Shown piece after piece: positions 59,801 to 62,474 of a stretch of DNA of 64,000 nt (within the stretch, counting starts at the first letter, position 1; every line of letters starts with the position of its first letter). The stretch comes from Mytilus edulis. Lineage: Eukaryota > Mollusca > Bivalvia > Mytilida > Mytilidae. The position numbers and the translations under genes are program-made. The DNA lies in contig NC_092352.1 of NCBI RefSeq assembly GCF_963676685.1, forward strand, positions 22,649,117 through 22,713,116. Reading direction: 5' to 3'. Under the pieces are notes generated by a model that was given only the letters and a program-made list of their open reading frames with translations, had not been told where the DNA came from and did no database searches.

Positions 59801-62321
59801 TGTTTAATTCATAAGTAACTAAGATTTTAGTAAGATTAAATTATGTTATCTGAAGAAATTGCACAATTTAAATTTGCAAGATACATTTCAGTTGATGGTC
59901 AAGTTTACTATGACCATAGGGCCTGCAGGTTTCACAACAGATCAGTATAAGGCGTGTGCAAACCTTACTGAGGTTCACATGGTGAATTCTTCTATTAGTT
60001 CCGTTACGGATTTGTCGGGATGTCCAAATATCAGTGCTGAATCCAATTTGAGTTCACTAAGTTTCACTCAAGTATCTACTTGTAATGGCAGTAGAAAGTA
60101 TGGTGAAATCGACGGAAAGGACTTTTGCTGTAAGTGTATCAAAATGTCAATACAGAGGAATTACTTTAAAAACAAAAAATATAGAGTAAAAATTATATAT
60201 TTTCATTGAATATTTTTACAGTATCCCAAACGTTTAGAAAATTCTAATGTTTAAAGCATTGTAATAATAGATAAAGACAAGTTAAATTGAACAAAGTCAG
60301 ATTGTTTTTAACATTTATTTGTTTGAATGGGATAAACTTTTAATTCAATTCTGGGAGTTTTAGATACCTATTTATAGGCTTTTATAGTGTTAACCATGAT
60401 GGCAAGATGACAATTTGGGAAGTTGAAGTTTGTAAACACTTGTTTTCAATGAAATATTTACTGCTGAATTCTCAACATCAATTGCTTAATGAATCATTGT
60501 TACCTTTTACATCATAAGGTCTATATCTCAGTAACCATGTGAAAAGGGACAGATATAATTTGCAAAATAGAATCAATGTTAGGCATTTTTTGTCTGTTTC
60601 AGAAGCTTTACCTTACCTTGAACTCATTTTCATGATTCTTTGACCAATGTTAAGTTTCATGATGCATAATCTAAAAGTAGAATAGAGACGAGACATTTGT
60701 ATGTGTCCACTCTTGTTTTCAGTGGCCTGTCCAGAGGGAACTTACATAACAGACCAAGACACTTGTGATTTGTGCCCAGTGGGAACGTATAATAGTTTGA
60801 CTGAAGTTTCTACATGTATCAGCTGTCCTGATGGTACTACTTCATATACTAAAGGAAATGTTTTCCCTGGATCTTGTACAGGTATTGCCTTTACATATTT
60901 TTTTAGTGTCTTGAAAGCTAAGATTTTCTTAATGAGTTGGTTTACAGATTATTAATGATCTAAGATGTTCAGTAATTTTACTCTAATTTGAATGTGAAAA
61001 TAGCCTCTGAAACTCATGACTTGCATTTAACCAACATTTAATGATTAAGATTTATTGTTAGCCATGAACAAACCAGTATACTTGCCATCAGTTTTAGTTG
61101 AAATAGGTTTATTGTGAAAGGCAGGCTATTTCACAGGTAATATAAAGTACTGTGGATTCATTTATTTTCGTAGGTATCAATTTTCGTGGATTGAGGAAAA
61201 CTTGCACTTTCGTGGATATTTGATTTCGTGGTTTGGCAAATATGTGCACACAAAGCCAAAGAACTTGAATTTGTGGTTTACTTGTACCCACGAAACCCAC
61301 AAAAACTGGTATCCAAAGAATAATAATGAATCCACGGTATGCTGTTTAATTATTATCTGATTATTTCTTTCCAGTTTTATCCTGCAGTTCTGGACACTAT
61401 TCCATCAGTGGATTTCCCCCATGTTTACCATGTCCATTAGACACATATTTTGTCAACAGCACAACTTGTGAAAAATGTCCAATTAACACAGAAACAGAGA
61501 TACGTGGTGCTGTTAACCAAACACAGTGTAAAAGTATGTTTATTTTAGATCAAATTGACCGTTATAAGTGCAGTGATTTATAATGGTTATGACAGTTATT
61601 GTTGTTACAGTTCAAGGAACAATGCCAAGGTTTTTTCATTTTTATCATGGTCTAAAGCAAGGGTCTAGAAATTTTTCATGCAATTTTAGTCTTTTCCAAA
61701 GTTTGATATTCAAATCTCATCTTCAAGCAAACTAGATTTCATTTCAAGGTCCATTCAACATGTTTCTTGATCAGTTTGACCTCATGATTCAGAAAAAAAT
61801 CCAGTTCCAACAATACTGCAATGTTGTAATGGTAAACCAAATTTTGGAATAGAAATCAGAAATCCAGTAGACAAAACACTTATAGAATAAGTTGTTGCAA
61901 GGTGAGACAAGAGGTACATGTGCATGATCATAAAACAATGAAGGCTAATACTATTGAGATATTTGACACTGCTTCCTCAGTCTCTGTTCTTTTATTCCAA
62001 TACCGTCTAGCTTTTGACCTAAAAGGCTTCTTTCATTATTGATTCAAATTAAGTTTAGCAAGCAAAAATCATATGACCACAAAGAAAAAACAGAAAATTG
62101 ATACTCATCCCTTTTATTTATCTATCTTTTATTAATTTCTTTTATTTCAGGTAAATGTCCAAGTGGACAGTACAATATCTTTGGTCATGAACCAAGTTGT
62201 CGACTTTGTCCTTTACATTACTACCAACCAAAAGAGGGTGCTATTGATTGTATAGAGTGTGACAATGATAAGATAACTCTAAGTAACGGTACAGACAATT
62301 CCTCTGATTGTCTTGATGCAG
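17811..62321 (+). CDS. Large mosaic receptor-like gene: CTLD, LDLa, CUB, sushi, EGF, WSC, HYR, ephrin-receptor-like (32 exons, incomplete at the right)
   Basis: I joined 32 exons by GT-AG sites (one GC-AG); every junction keeps frame, giving about 1,825 residues before the window's last exon. The domain order with rough positions is: signal peptide 1-19; C-type lectin 26-163; LDLa 164-200; CUB 201-314, 315-442 and 443-564; sushi 565-802 (four); EGF 803-908 (two); sushi 909-969; WSC 970-1070; divergent sushi 1071-1139 (longer if extra repeat copies are used); sushi to 1276 (two); HYR to 1442 (two); six-cysteine sushi to 1511; unrecognised domain to 1662; three ephrin-receptor-like modules to 1825. 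Modules are mostly bounded by phase-1 introns, the mark of exon shuffling. The protein is extracellular and either secreted or anchored by a later exon. Role (inference): adhesion or recognition of microbial or matrix ligands. I know no single named orthologue with this order. Sushi plus HYR plus ephrin-like modules also occur in SVEP1. Confidence 0.88.
17868..19832 (+). other. Intron 1 (2.0 kb)
   Basis: No gene seen. It contains a 23-bp tandem repeat (AGTAAAAATTCTTGCCAAAT unit) of about four to five copies at 18677-18776 and G- and T-homopolymer runs around 18470-18560. AT-rich sequence fills the rest. Confidence 0.6.
19833..19860 (+). CDS. Exon 2: start of the lectin domain
   Basis: A 28-bp microexon between TTTATTTTAG and GTGAGT encodes DDIQFTCPE plus one base. 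The TCPEGW junction with exon 3 is the usual start of a C-type lectin domain. Phases 0 and 1 fit both neighbours. Confidence 0.75.
19868..20090. mobile_element. Small inverted-repeat element in intron 2
   Basis: GGGTCTCATTAGGG near 19876 and CCAATGAGACCC near 20072 form inverted ends of about 15 bp. Similar TAGAGAG sequences lie on both sides, a possible target duplication. There is no coding capacity. Confidence 0.5.
20695..20782 (+). CDS. Exon 3: C-type lectin domain, first part
   Basis: It encodes [13 protein letters not shown], then [15 protein letters not shown]. This is the characteristic first segment of the fold (SCYRLF, W..A...C). The acceptor is GTTGACAG and the donor GTGAGC. Confidence 0.85.
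21693..21793 (+). CDS. Exon 4: C-type lectin domain, middle
   Basis: It encodes [17 protein letters not shown] and SKITSVWTG. The HLVTI motif after the second cysteine is typical of lectin folds. The donor is GTTTAT, weaker than the others in the gene. Confidence 0.8.
21830..22020 (+). repeat. Dispersed repeat (TGAAGTCCAATCAACYTGAA family)
   Basis: It shares TAGTTTTTGATGAAGTTGAA, CAATTTCACGGTCCA and GCGAGTGGGG with the copies at 36120-36425 and 43035-43330. It lies in intron 4. Confidence 0.75.
22921..23151 (+). CDS. Exon 5: C-type lectin domain, end, and first cysteine of LDLa
   Basis: It encodes [16 protein letters not shown], then [18 protein letters not shown], then [17 protein letters not shown]. 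The final C...C pair and W-L-x-x-C close the fold. The usual calcium-site triplet (EPN or QPD) is replaced by KSP, so classical calcium-dependent sugar binding is unlikely. The last codons, NSCPSG, supply the first cysteine of the next module. The reading frame also extends into intron on both sides; splice sites define the limits. Confidence 0.88.
23481..23576 (+). CDS. Exon 6: LDL-receptor class A module
   Basis: It encodes [16 protein letters not shown], then [15 protein letters not shown]. The six cysteines (the first from exon 5) and the acidic DxxDCxDxSDE calcium cage are intact. Donor GTAAGT, phase 1. Confidence 0.92.
23628..23800 (+). pseudogene. Two decayed copies of the LDLa exon in intron 6
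   Basis: At 23628-23695, TTAGTAACAGTTGGAAATGT and GATGGAGAGGATG repeat exon 6, then diverge with stops. At 23731-23800, TTAGTAACAG, GATTGAAATGTGATGGGAAT and GATGATTGTGGAGA repeat it again. Both lack the acceptor and the first cysteines and cannot encode a full module. Confidence 0.75.
23868..24447. mobile_element. piggyBac-like (TTAA) MITE in intron 6
   Basis: It has exact 17-bp inverted ends, TTAAAGTCATAAGAAAC and GTTTCTTATGACTTTAA, with TTAA at both extremities. The length is 580 bp. No transposase frame. Inside lies CACCGGATTTTAACGAGATG, related to the palindromic block at 12557-12700. Confidence 0.85.
24569..24702 (+). CDS. Exon 7: CUB domain 1, first half
   Basis: It encodes [20 protein letters not shown], then DCLWTIVG. 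This is the typical CUB opening (C, G.I.S..YP, C.W.I). It enters in phase 1 and leaves in phase 0. Confidence 0.88.
25097..25310 (-). mobile_element. LINE 3'-end copy in intron 7
   Basis: GATGTGGTATGAGTGACAAT through GCATGGCCTTCAACA and AGCTACAAAGGTCCC match the window-wide LINE 3' family, here fairly diverged. Confidence 0.65.
25315..25690 (+). repeat. 3' end of another dispersed repeat
   Basis: Segments GATGTCACTGCTGGTGGAG, CCCGAGGGTATCACAAGCCC, AGTAGTCAGCAC and GATTCGAGCGTCACCGATGA resemble a common mussel retroelement tail (from memory). Just after it, at about 25758-25820, a ~22-bp unit (ATTACAATTACAATTATCTA) is repeated three times close to the exon 8 acceptor. Confidence 0.5.
25833..26040 (+). 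CDS. Exon 8: CUB domain 1, second half
   Basis: It encodes [19 protein letters not shown], then [10 protein letters not shown], then [18 protein letters not shown]. This matches the CUB D.L.I..G, G..P and L.I.F..D....GF pattern. Acceptor CTTGACCAG; phases 0 to 1. Confidence 0.88.
26247..26389 (+). CDS. Exon 9: CUB domain 2, first half
   Basis: It encodes [20 protein letters not shown], then [10 protein letters not shown]. It aligns with exons 7 and 11 by position and intron phase, but the two cysteines of the first CUB disulphide are missing, so this is a divergent CUB. Confidence 0.8.
26742..26982 (+). CDS. Exon 10: CUB domain 2, second half
   Basis: It encodes [20 protein letters not shown], then [14 protein letters not shown], then [23 protein letters not shown] and the GL.L.Y ending are clear CUB features. 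Phases 0 to 1. Confidence 0.88.
26983..28628 (+). other. Intron 10 with several repeat fragments
   Basis: It contains an internally deleted LINE 3'-end piece (27015-27105) and diverged TGACCTTGACCTCATT-family sequence (about 27430-28130, related to 52560-53645). A LINE 3' end (28143-28440) is split by a MITE. No gene seen. Confidence 0.65.
28215..28374. mobile_element. Intact CAGTGGCGGATCCAG-ended MITE inside a LINE copy
   Basis: The ends CAGTGGCGGATCCAG and CTAAATCTCCCTCTG are imperfect inverted repeats. TATAG is duplicated at both sides (28210-28214 and 28375-28379). The host sequence is the LINE 3' family, whose uninterrupted form reads AACAACTATAGGTCACC, so the empty site is known from other copies in the window. 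The ends resemble a hAT-like family common in invertebrates (memory). Confidence 0.85.
28629..28807 (+). CDS. Exon 11: CUB domain 3, first half
   Basis: It encodes [20 protein letters not shown], then [18 protein letters not shown], then DKKDILQ. Both early cysteines and the C.W motif are kept. Phases 1 to 0. Confidence 0.88.
29506..31286 (+). repeat. 84/88-bp minisatellite made of an intron end plus exon 12 start
   Basis: About 22 near-identical units carry ACCTGACATATTTGTTTAAA, then TAG, then GTATTTACAGAAAGTGCTGA, TGGAAATAGAACTGCAGTCC and ACAAA. Early units are 88 bp (GGAATTG insertion) and later ones 84 bp. Two units (starting about 30837 and 31039) share the same internal deletion, showing block duplication of about 202 bp. 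The last unit merges into functional exon 12; only there is the acceptor followed by AT, while elsewhere AG is followed by GT. Because 84 is a multiple of three, the antisense strand stays open over long runs; that frame is a by-product. Confidence 0.95.
31242..31428 (+). CDS. Exon 12: CUB domain 3, second half
   Basis: The chosen acceptor is TTTAAATAG at the last minisatellite unit. The product begins [18 protein letters not shown] and later has [20 protein letters not shown], the expected CUB end. Phases 0 to 1. Upstream decoy acceptors would read into a stop soon after the repeated segment. The acceptor lacks a good polypyrimidine tract. Confidence 0.85.
31681..32104. repeat. Direct repeat of ~60 bp around a 300-bp segment in intron 12
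   Basis: GCTTTAGATATTATGGTCA and TTATTTAGCTTAC occur at 31705-31737 and again at 32071-32103, with similar preceding sequence (GGACGTTT). This is a partial duplication or an insertion flanked by duplicated sequence. Confidence 0.7.
32213..32398 (+). CDS. Exon 13: sushi domain 1
   Basis: It encodes [18 protein letters not shown], then [12 protein letters not shown], then [18 protein letters not shown]. Four cysteines, the GY and the W before the last cysteine mark a sushi (CCP) module. A 1-1 phase exon. Confidence 0.92.
32479..32624. mobile_element. Short inverted-repeat element in intron 13
   Basis: GCACTCTGGGTAAT and ATTACCCATAGTCC form imperfect inverted ends about 140 bp apart, with no coding capacity. 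Confidence 0.45.
32916..33089 (+). CDS. Exon 14: sushi domain 2
   Basis: It encodes [16 protein letters not shown], then [14 protein letters not shown], then [17 protein letters not shown]. This is a canonical sushi module on a 1-1 exon. Confidence 0.93.
33808..33990 (+). CDS. Exon 15: sushi domain 3
   Basis: It encodes [16 protein letters not shown], then [18 protein letters not shown], then [15 protein letters not shown]. Canonical four-cysteine pattern; donor GTAAGA. Confidence 0.92.
33991..35269 (+). other. Intron 15
   Basis: It contains a fragment of the TGACCTTGACCTCATT repeat family (about 34240-34420, inverted relative to 52560) and a MITE (34654-35061). No gene seen. Confidence 0.6.
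34654..35061. mobile_element. PIF/Harbinger-like MITE with TTA duplication
   Basis: The inverted ends GAGCGCATTTGTTTCTAACC and GGTTAGAAACAAATGCACTC differ by one base, and TTA flanks both sides (34651-34653 and 35062-35064). The interior is full of AAACGAT / ATCGTTT and ACTACGCGCGTAGT palindromes. No coding capacity. Confidence 0.85.
35270..35440 (+). CDS. Exon 16: sushi domain 4
   Basis: It encodes [17 protein letters not shown], then [19 protein letters not shown], then YEELPTCD. The four cysteines are present; the usual Trp before the last cysteine is replaced by Tyr. Phases 1 to 1. Confidence 0.9.
35839..35958 (+). CDS. Exon 17: calcium-binding EGF domain
   Basis: It encodes [16 protein letters not shown], then [15 protein letters not shown]. 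The DIDEC-type calcium motif, six cysteines and the CxDxxxxYxCxC hydroxylation consensus are all present. Phases 1 to 1. Confidence 0.93.
36050..36118 (+). mobile_element. LINE 3' end, + orientation
   Basis: GAGAGTTGTCTCAATGGCAA then TCATACCACATCTTATTTTT is the tail of the LINE family, here reading on the + strand and strongly 5'-truncated. A shorter tail occurs at about 35655-35675. Confidence 0.7.
36120..36425 (+). repeat. Dispersed repeat (TGAAGTTAAAGTCCAATCAA family)
   Basis: Same family as 21830-22020 and 43035-43330: GTTTGTCAGTCTGTCCTGC, TAGTTTTTGATGAAGTTAAA and GTGTGAGTGGGGCAT are shared. Confidence 0.75.
37101..37298 (+). CDS. Exon 18: second EGF domain with extension
   Basis: It encodes [17 protein letters not shown], then [11 protein letters not shown], then about 30 further residues ending NLDHTC. 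The fold keeps the CxDxxxxYxCxC pattern; the long C-terminal part before the last cysteine is unusual for EGF. Phases 1 to 1. Confidence 0.88.
37888..38095 (-). mobile_element. LINE 3'-end copy in intron 18
   Basis: GATGTGGTATGATTGCCAAT through GAAAACTAACGGCCT; one of the best preserved copies, truncated after about 210 bp. Confidence 0.8.
38172..38354 (+). CDS. Exon 19: sushi domain 5
   Basis: It encodes [17 protein letters not shown], then [19 protein letters not shown], then [13 protein letters not shown]. Canonical module; phases 1 to 1. Confidence 0.93.
38355..39427 (+). other. Intron 19
   Basis: No gene seen. An imperfect ~30-bp unit around CCATCGCACTTCAGCGT is repeated at 39212-39285. 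Confidence 0.55.
39428..39576 (+). CDS. Exon 20: WSC domain, first half
   Basis: It encodes [17 protein letters not shown], then [14 protein letters not shown], then YFATQ. YVGCY.DD and C...C...G mark a WSC carbohydrate-binding module. Phases 1 to 0. Confidence 0.92.
39988..40200 (-). mobile_element. Diverged LINE 3'-end copy in intron 20
   Basis: ATGATATGATTGCTAATGAA through ACGAGAGCCAGCTACTTATT and TTAAAGGCTCCTGACTTGAC follows the LINE 3' family order with many changes. Confidence 0.6.
40392..40545 (+). CDS. Exon 21: WSC domain, second half
   Basis: It encodes [18 protein letters not shown], then [16 protein letters not shown], then [12 protein letters not shown]...C.G....CGG and the final VY complete the eight-cysteine module. 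Phases 0 to 1. Confidence 0.92.
41125..41331 (+). CDS. Exon 22: divergent sushi domain (shortest form)
   Basis: The acceptor TTTTAATAG precedes [17 protein letters not shown], then [18 protein letters not shown], then [20 protein letters not shown] and NDYECGG. Four cysteines with sushi-like spacing but no conserved Trp. The first possible donor is GGAG|GTAAGTAT at 41332. The frame stays open past this donor through three further repeat copies to 41744, so longer exons ending at 41463, 41595 or 41727 are equally allowed by frame and phase. Confidence 0.75.
41332..41731 (+). repeat. 132-bp in-frame tandem repeat with a splice donor in every copy
   Basis: Units are exactly 132 bp (44 codons); donors GGTAAGTATA lie at 41331, 41463, 41595 and 41727. 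The three added copies are almost identical (one visible change, AAGAAAAGG versus AAGGAAAGG), so they are recent. Each adds [17 protein letters not shown] plus a copy of [20 protein letters not shown] and NDYECGG, with three cysteines. The upstream part of unit 1 is more diverged (NCTVPGKGD against NCEVNGKTD). Confidence 0.93.
41957..42190 (+). repeat. Partial copy of the AGCTCACCTGG repeat family
   Basis: AGCTCACCTGGC and GCCAAGTGAGCTTTTCTC form a small hairpin at the start, followed by ACAAAAATCTTCTCCTCTGA, as in 48353-50205. It is truncated where another repeat (TATGCCCCACCTACGATAG) begins at about 42208. Confidence 0.75.
42208..42400 (+). repeat. TATGCCCCACCTACGATAG repeat, first copy
   Basis: TATGCCCCACCTACGATAGT, GAGGGGCATTATATTTTCTG and TCCGTTCGTCCGTCC are shared with the copy at 43035-43330. 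The two copies carry different downstream parts. Confidence 0.75.
42760..42975. mobile_element. 216-bp TTAA MITE in intron 22
   Basis: The ends TTAAGGAGGTAGACCTAGGT and the inverted ACCAAGGTCTACCCCCTTAA continue inward as TTAAGGGAAATAACTC / GAGTTATCTCCCTTAA. TTAA is present at both extremities. Confidence 0.8.
43035..43330 (+). repeat. TATGCCCCACCTACGATAG repeat, second copy
   Basis: It contains the (GTCC)n stretch and the TGAAGCTGAAGTCCAATCAA segment, and ends GTACTTTGGACACATTCTTG only 35 bp before the exon 23 acceptor. Confidence 0.75.
43366..43566 (+). CDS. Exon 23: sushi domain
   Basis: It encodes [18 protein letters not shown], then [14 protein letters not shown], then [19 protein letters not shown]. 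Canonical four cysteines and Trp. The donor used is GTTGGT, set by the phase of exon 24. Confidence 0.92.
44001..44210 (+). CDS. Exon 24: sushi domain
   Basis: It encodes [20 protein letters not shown], then [16 protein letters not shown], then KISCNEN and [12 protein letters not shown]. Canonical module; phases 1 to 1; donor GTGAGT. Confidence 0.92.
44460..45320 (+). repeat. ~187-bp tandem repeat within a dispersed element
   Basis: After a (GGC)n stretch at 44516-44536, a unit beginning ATTCACTCTGTGGTTAAAGT recurs near 44546, 44732, 44920 and (degraded) 45100. Shared internal blocks are GACAGAAGCTTGTTTATGAT and CCACTTTTCCGTATTTTACT. The element ends near GTTGAGTCTGCGATTAACAG. Confidence 0.85.
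45357..45391 (+). repeat. Left member of a 7-kb-spaced inverted repeat
   Basis: CTGAGACTACTATAACACAG followed by AGATTGGTCACTCTC is the exact reverse complement of 52430-52464. No duplication next to it was recognised. Confidence 0.9.
46469..46846 (+). CDS. C2H2 zinc-finger coding fragment (terminal exon or retro-fragment)
   Basis: An open run of 126 codons starts after a possible acceptor (GAGTACAG) and ends at TAA. The C-terminus holds a complete C2H2 finger: [20 protein letters not shown] then RTKHSHQQ (C-x2-C-x12-H-x4-H). Upstream is the acidic [19 protein letters not shown] and a Lys/Gln-rich stretch. AATAAA follows near 46988. The composition is more protein-like than neighbouring frames. 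It lies in intron 24 of the large gene, same strand, so it could be the last exon of a nested gene, an alternative end, or part of a mobile element. No upstream exon was found. Confidence 0.45.
   Translation, partial: NGKRGYNFNGCIKQTKDLQIINICSQNIVANFTSQCPLKGTKSDFLSWYDSDLNLDLLLGDFTASDIESEGRLQKLQKKQKEATTANNSERQALYQCSDCDKTYSSVSGFRGHLRTKHSHQQNLI
47168..47449. mobile_element. piggyBac-like (TTAA) MITE, 282 bp
   Basis: It has exact 20-bp inverted ends, TTAAGGTGGTACCTAACACT and AGTGTTAGGTACCACCTTAA, with TTAA at both extremities. No coding capacity. Confidence 0.88.
47868..48055 (+). mobile_element. LINE 3' end, + orientation
   Basis: GTTAGTTTTCTCGTTTGAAT, GATTGGCCGTACGG, CCTATAGTTGTTAATGTC and CAATCATGCCACATCTTCTT followed by a T-run. 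A well-preserved 5'-truncated copy of the LINE tail. Confidence 0.8.
48353..50205 (+). repeat. AGCTCACCTGG element with three ~503-bp internal units
   Basis: It begins AGCTCACCTGGCCCGAAGGG with a small hairpin and a GTC/CGTC-rich microsatellite (48405-48475). A unit starting TTTTACAAAAATCTTCTCCT repeats near 48477, 48979 and 49481 at high identity. The element ends GGTCCTTGGACCCTCTAG. Frames inside recur in each unit and are not supported as genes. A G-run of 17 lies at about 49872-49888. Confidence 0.85.
50368..52350 (-). CDS. Small lysine-rich protein gene nested antisense in intron 24
   Basis: On the minus strand a non-coding 5' exon ends at 52272 with donor GTAAGT. The next exon (51548 to 51474) starts GA-ATG after acceptor TTTATTGTAG and encodes [20 protein letters not shown], then KIGT, donor GTAAGT. 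Exon 50959-50889 continues in frame as [18 protein letters not shown] and LISRAD, donor GTAAAT. A last exon from 50444 follows acceptor TTTCATTTCAG. In the phase predicted it encodes about 15 residues and stops; in another phase it would read [20 protein letters not shown] and stop at 50368, so this junction is uncertain. AATAAA lies near 50288. The product is about 60-75 residues and very basic, perhaps nuclear or nucleolar. I do not recognise the family. Confidence 0.5.
50889..50959 (-). CDS. Second coding exon of the nested antisense gene
   Basis: It encodes a charged helix, [20 protein letters not shown]. Only the frame set by the previous exon is open. Donor GTAAAT, phase 0. Confidence 0.5.
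51474..51546 (-). CDS. First coding exon of the nested antisense gene
   Basis: It encodes 24 codons from ATG, dominated by Lys and Arg, with consensus acceptor (TTGTAG, two bases before ATG) and donor (GTAAGT). Phase 1 exit matches the next exon. Confidence 0.55.
51778..52135. repeat. Two-copy direct repeat, ~203-bp period
   Basis: GGGATAAATAGCAGTATG through AACCGATTCACAAAATAAAT occurs at 51789-51927 and again at 51992-52126 with few changes. It lies in the first intron of the nested gene. Confidence 0.85.
52430..52464 (-). repeat. Right member of the 7-kb-spaced inverted repeat
   Basis: GAGAGTGACCAATCTCTGTG followed by TTATAGTAGTCTCAG is the exact inverse of 45357-45391. It sits about 80-110 bp upstream of the nested gene's first exon. 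Confidence 0.9.
52570..53645 (+). repeat. TGACCTTGACCTCATTTTCA dispersed repeat, near full length
   Basis: It starts near CTGCGACTTTAGTTGTAGAA with a (GGC)n and contains four to five internal repeats of TGACCTTGACCTCATTTTCA and TTTGGTGTATGGAA. It ends GCGAGACATTTCAGTGTGTG then CACTCTTGTTATAAATA. It ends about 60 bp before exon 25. Fragments of the same family occur at 27430-28130, 34240-34420, about 55000-55170 and 60600-60722. Confidence 0.85.
53705..53950 (+). CDS. Exon 25: HYR domain 1 (GC donor)
   Basis: It encodes [19 protein letters not shown], then [14 protein letters not shown], then [21 protein letters not shown].f..CP.ni, v.Y.A.D..gN...C.F.V is the hyalin-repeat pattern. The donor is GAAG|GCAAGT, a GC-AG intron; no in-frame GT donor nearby fits. 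Phases 1 to 1. Confidence 0.9.
54384..54686 (-). mobile_element. tRNA-derived SINE
   Basis: On the minus strand the 5' part carries an A box (TGGTGTAGTGGTTAGTGC) and a B box (GGTTCGATCCC) at tRNA spacing. It is followed by a body with GGTCTTGAGAAATGATAG and TTGCATGTAAAAGACACCC. A functional tRNA is excluded because the 3' half does not fold back to an acceptor stem. The 100-codon frame across it is incidental. Confidence 0.8.
55338..55589 (+). CDS. Exon 26: HYR domain 2
   Basis: It encodes [18 protein letters not shown], then [18 protein letters not shown], then [19 protein letters not shown]. Typical HYR end (V.A.D.AGN...C.F.I.V). Phases 1 to 1; donor GTAAGA. Confidence 0.9.
56066..56882. 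mobile_element. TTAA-flanked element in intron 26
   Basis: The ends TTAACTCATTGGCCCCC and GGGGGTTAAAGGGTTAA are an imperfect inverted repeat starting and ending with TTAA. The 817-bp interior has no transposase frame. It is followed by a 55-bp unit in two copies (56881-56990, ATTACAGGTTGTGTCCTGGG). Confidence 0.6.
57139..57345 (+). CDS. Exon 27: six-cysteine sushi domain
   Basis: It encodes [18 protein letters not shown], then [18 protein letters not shown], then [19 protein letters not shown]. The extra CxxxC pair (YECNITC) is the sushi variant found next to HYR domains in SVEP1- and SRPX-type proteins. Phases 1 to 1. Confidence 0.88.
57605..57840 (-). mobile_element. LINE 3'-end copy in intron 27
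   Basis: GACAATGTGGTATGATTGCC through GAAAACTAACGGTCTAATTT, closely matching 37888-38095 and 16195 onward. Confidence 0.8.
58021..58220. repeat. 50-bp tandem repeat, four copies
   Basis: The unit TATTAGGTCAGGTTATGGGG, AAACCCTTGT, GGTAGGTCAATAATATTTTG is repeated four times with two point changes. Confidence 0.95.
58507..58721 (+). CDS. Exon 28: unrecognised domain, first half
   Basis: The acceptor CTATTTTTAG precedes [19 protein letters not shown], then [14 protein letters not shown], then [20 protein letters not shown]. Two cysteines and four Nx(S/T) glycosylation sites. Phases 1 to 0, like the CUB and WSC modules, so it is one half of a two-exon domain. I do not recognise the family. Confidence 0.8.
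58880..59462. mobile_element. Foldback element with ~190-bp inverted arms in intron 28
   Basis: Left-arm blocks include GTCACGTAAAATTGGCACCA, TCAAGATGATGTTTT, CATTTAGCGGAACTAAAA, AAATATCCACTACTGTCCTA and TTTATTGTGTTTGCACTGTA. The right arm has all of them inverted, ending TGGTGCCAATTTTACGTGAC. The short frames in its loop are not supported. Confidence 0.88.
59578..59720 (+). repeat. Fragment of a GAGGGCATTA-type dispersed repeat
   Basis: ATGCCACAGCGTAGAGGGCA followed by CTTGTCTGTACGTCC and TATATGAAACTTATATACAA resembles the start of the repeats at 42208 and 43035. Confidence 0.5.
59892..60129 (+). CDS. Exon 29: unrecognised domain, second half
   Basis: It encodes [20 protein letters not shown], then [18 protein letters not shown], then [16 protein letters not shown] and [11 protein letters not shown], ending GKDFC. 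Several Nx(S/T) sites. Phases 0 to 1. Together with exon 28 it forms a domain of about 150 residues between sushi and cysteine-rich modules. Confidence 0.8.
60600..60722 (+). repeat. Repeat tail that supplies the exon 30 splice acceptor
   Basis: TACCTTGAACTCATTTTCAT, GACCAATGTTAAGTTTCATG and AGACGAGACATTTGTATGTG then TCCACTCTTG match the end of the repeat at 52570-53645. The following TTTTCAG is the acceptor of exon 30, so the repeat's last bases form its pyrimidine tract. Confidence 0.7.
60723..60881 (+). CDS. Exon 30: ephrin-receptor-like cysteine-rich module 1
   Basis: It encodes [20 protein letters not shown], then [16 protein letters not shown], then GSCTG. The CP.GTY...C..CP.GTY....C..CP.G pattern is typical (GCC2_GCC3 / Ephrin_rec_like). 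Phases 1 to 1. Confidence 0.92.
61148..61339. mobile_element. 192-bp palindromic MITE in intron 30
   Basis: The ends TACTGTGGATTCAT and ATGAATCCACGGTA are inverted. The interior is rich in TTTCGTGG / CCACGAAA inverted pairs. It ends 35 bp before exon 31. Confidence 0.75.
61375..61533 (+). CDS. Exon 31: ephrin-receptor-like module 2
   Basis: It encodes [19 protein letters not shown], then [13 protein letters not shown], then TQCK. Same size (159 bp) and phases as exon 30. Confidence 0.9.
62151..62321 (+). CDS. Exon 32: ephrin-receptor-like module 3 (last exon in the window)
   Basis: It encodes [19 protein letters not shown], then [16 protein letters not shown], then SSDCLDAG. Donor GTAAGG, phase 1, so the gene continues. 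No further exon, membrane segment or stop was found up to 64000. Confidence 0.9.
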
Positions 62322-62474
62322 GTAAGGTCAATATTCAGAATTTACTAGAAATATTTCAAACTATGAAATTAATTGAATTCACATTGATTTTCAAGTACGA
62401 CAGCATATGAAATGATAAGGGGCCATAATGTGGCTGTGTGAAATATTTCAAATACAAAAAAAAATCTGGAGCCA

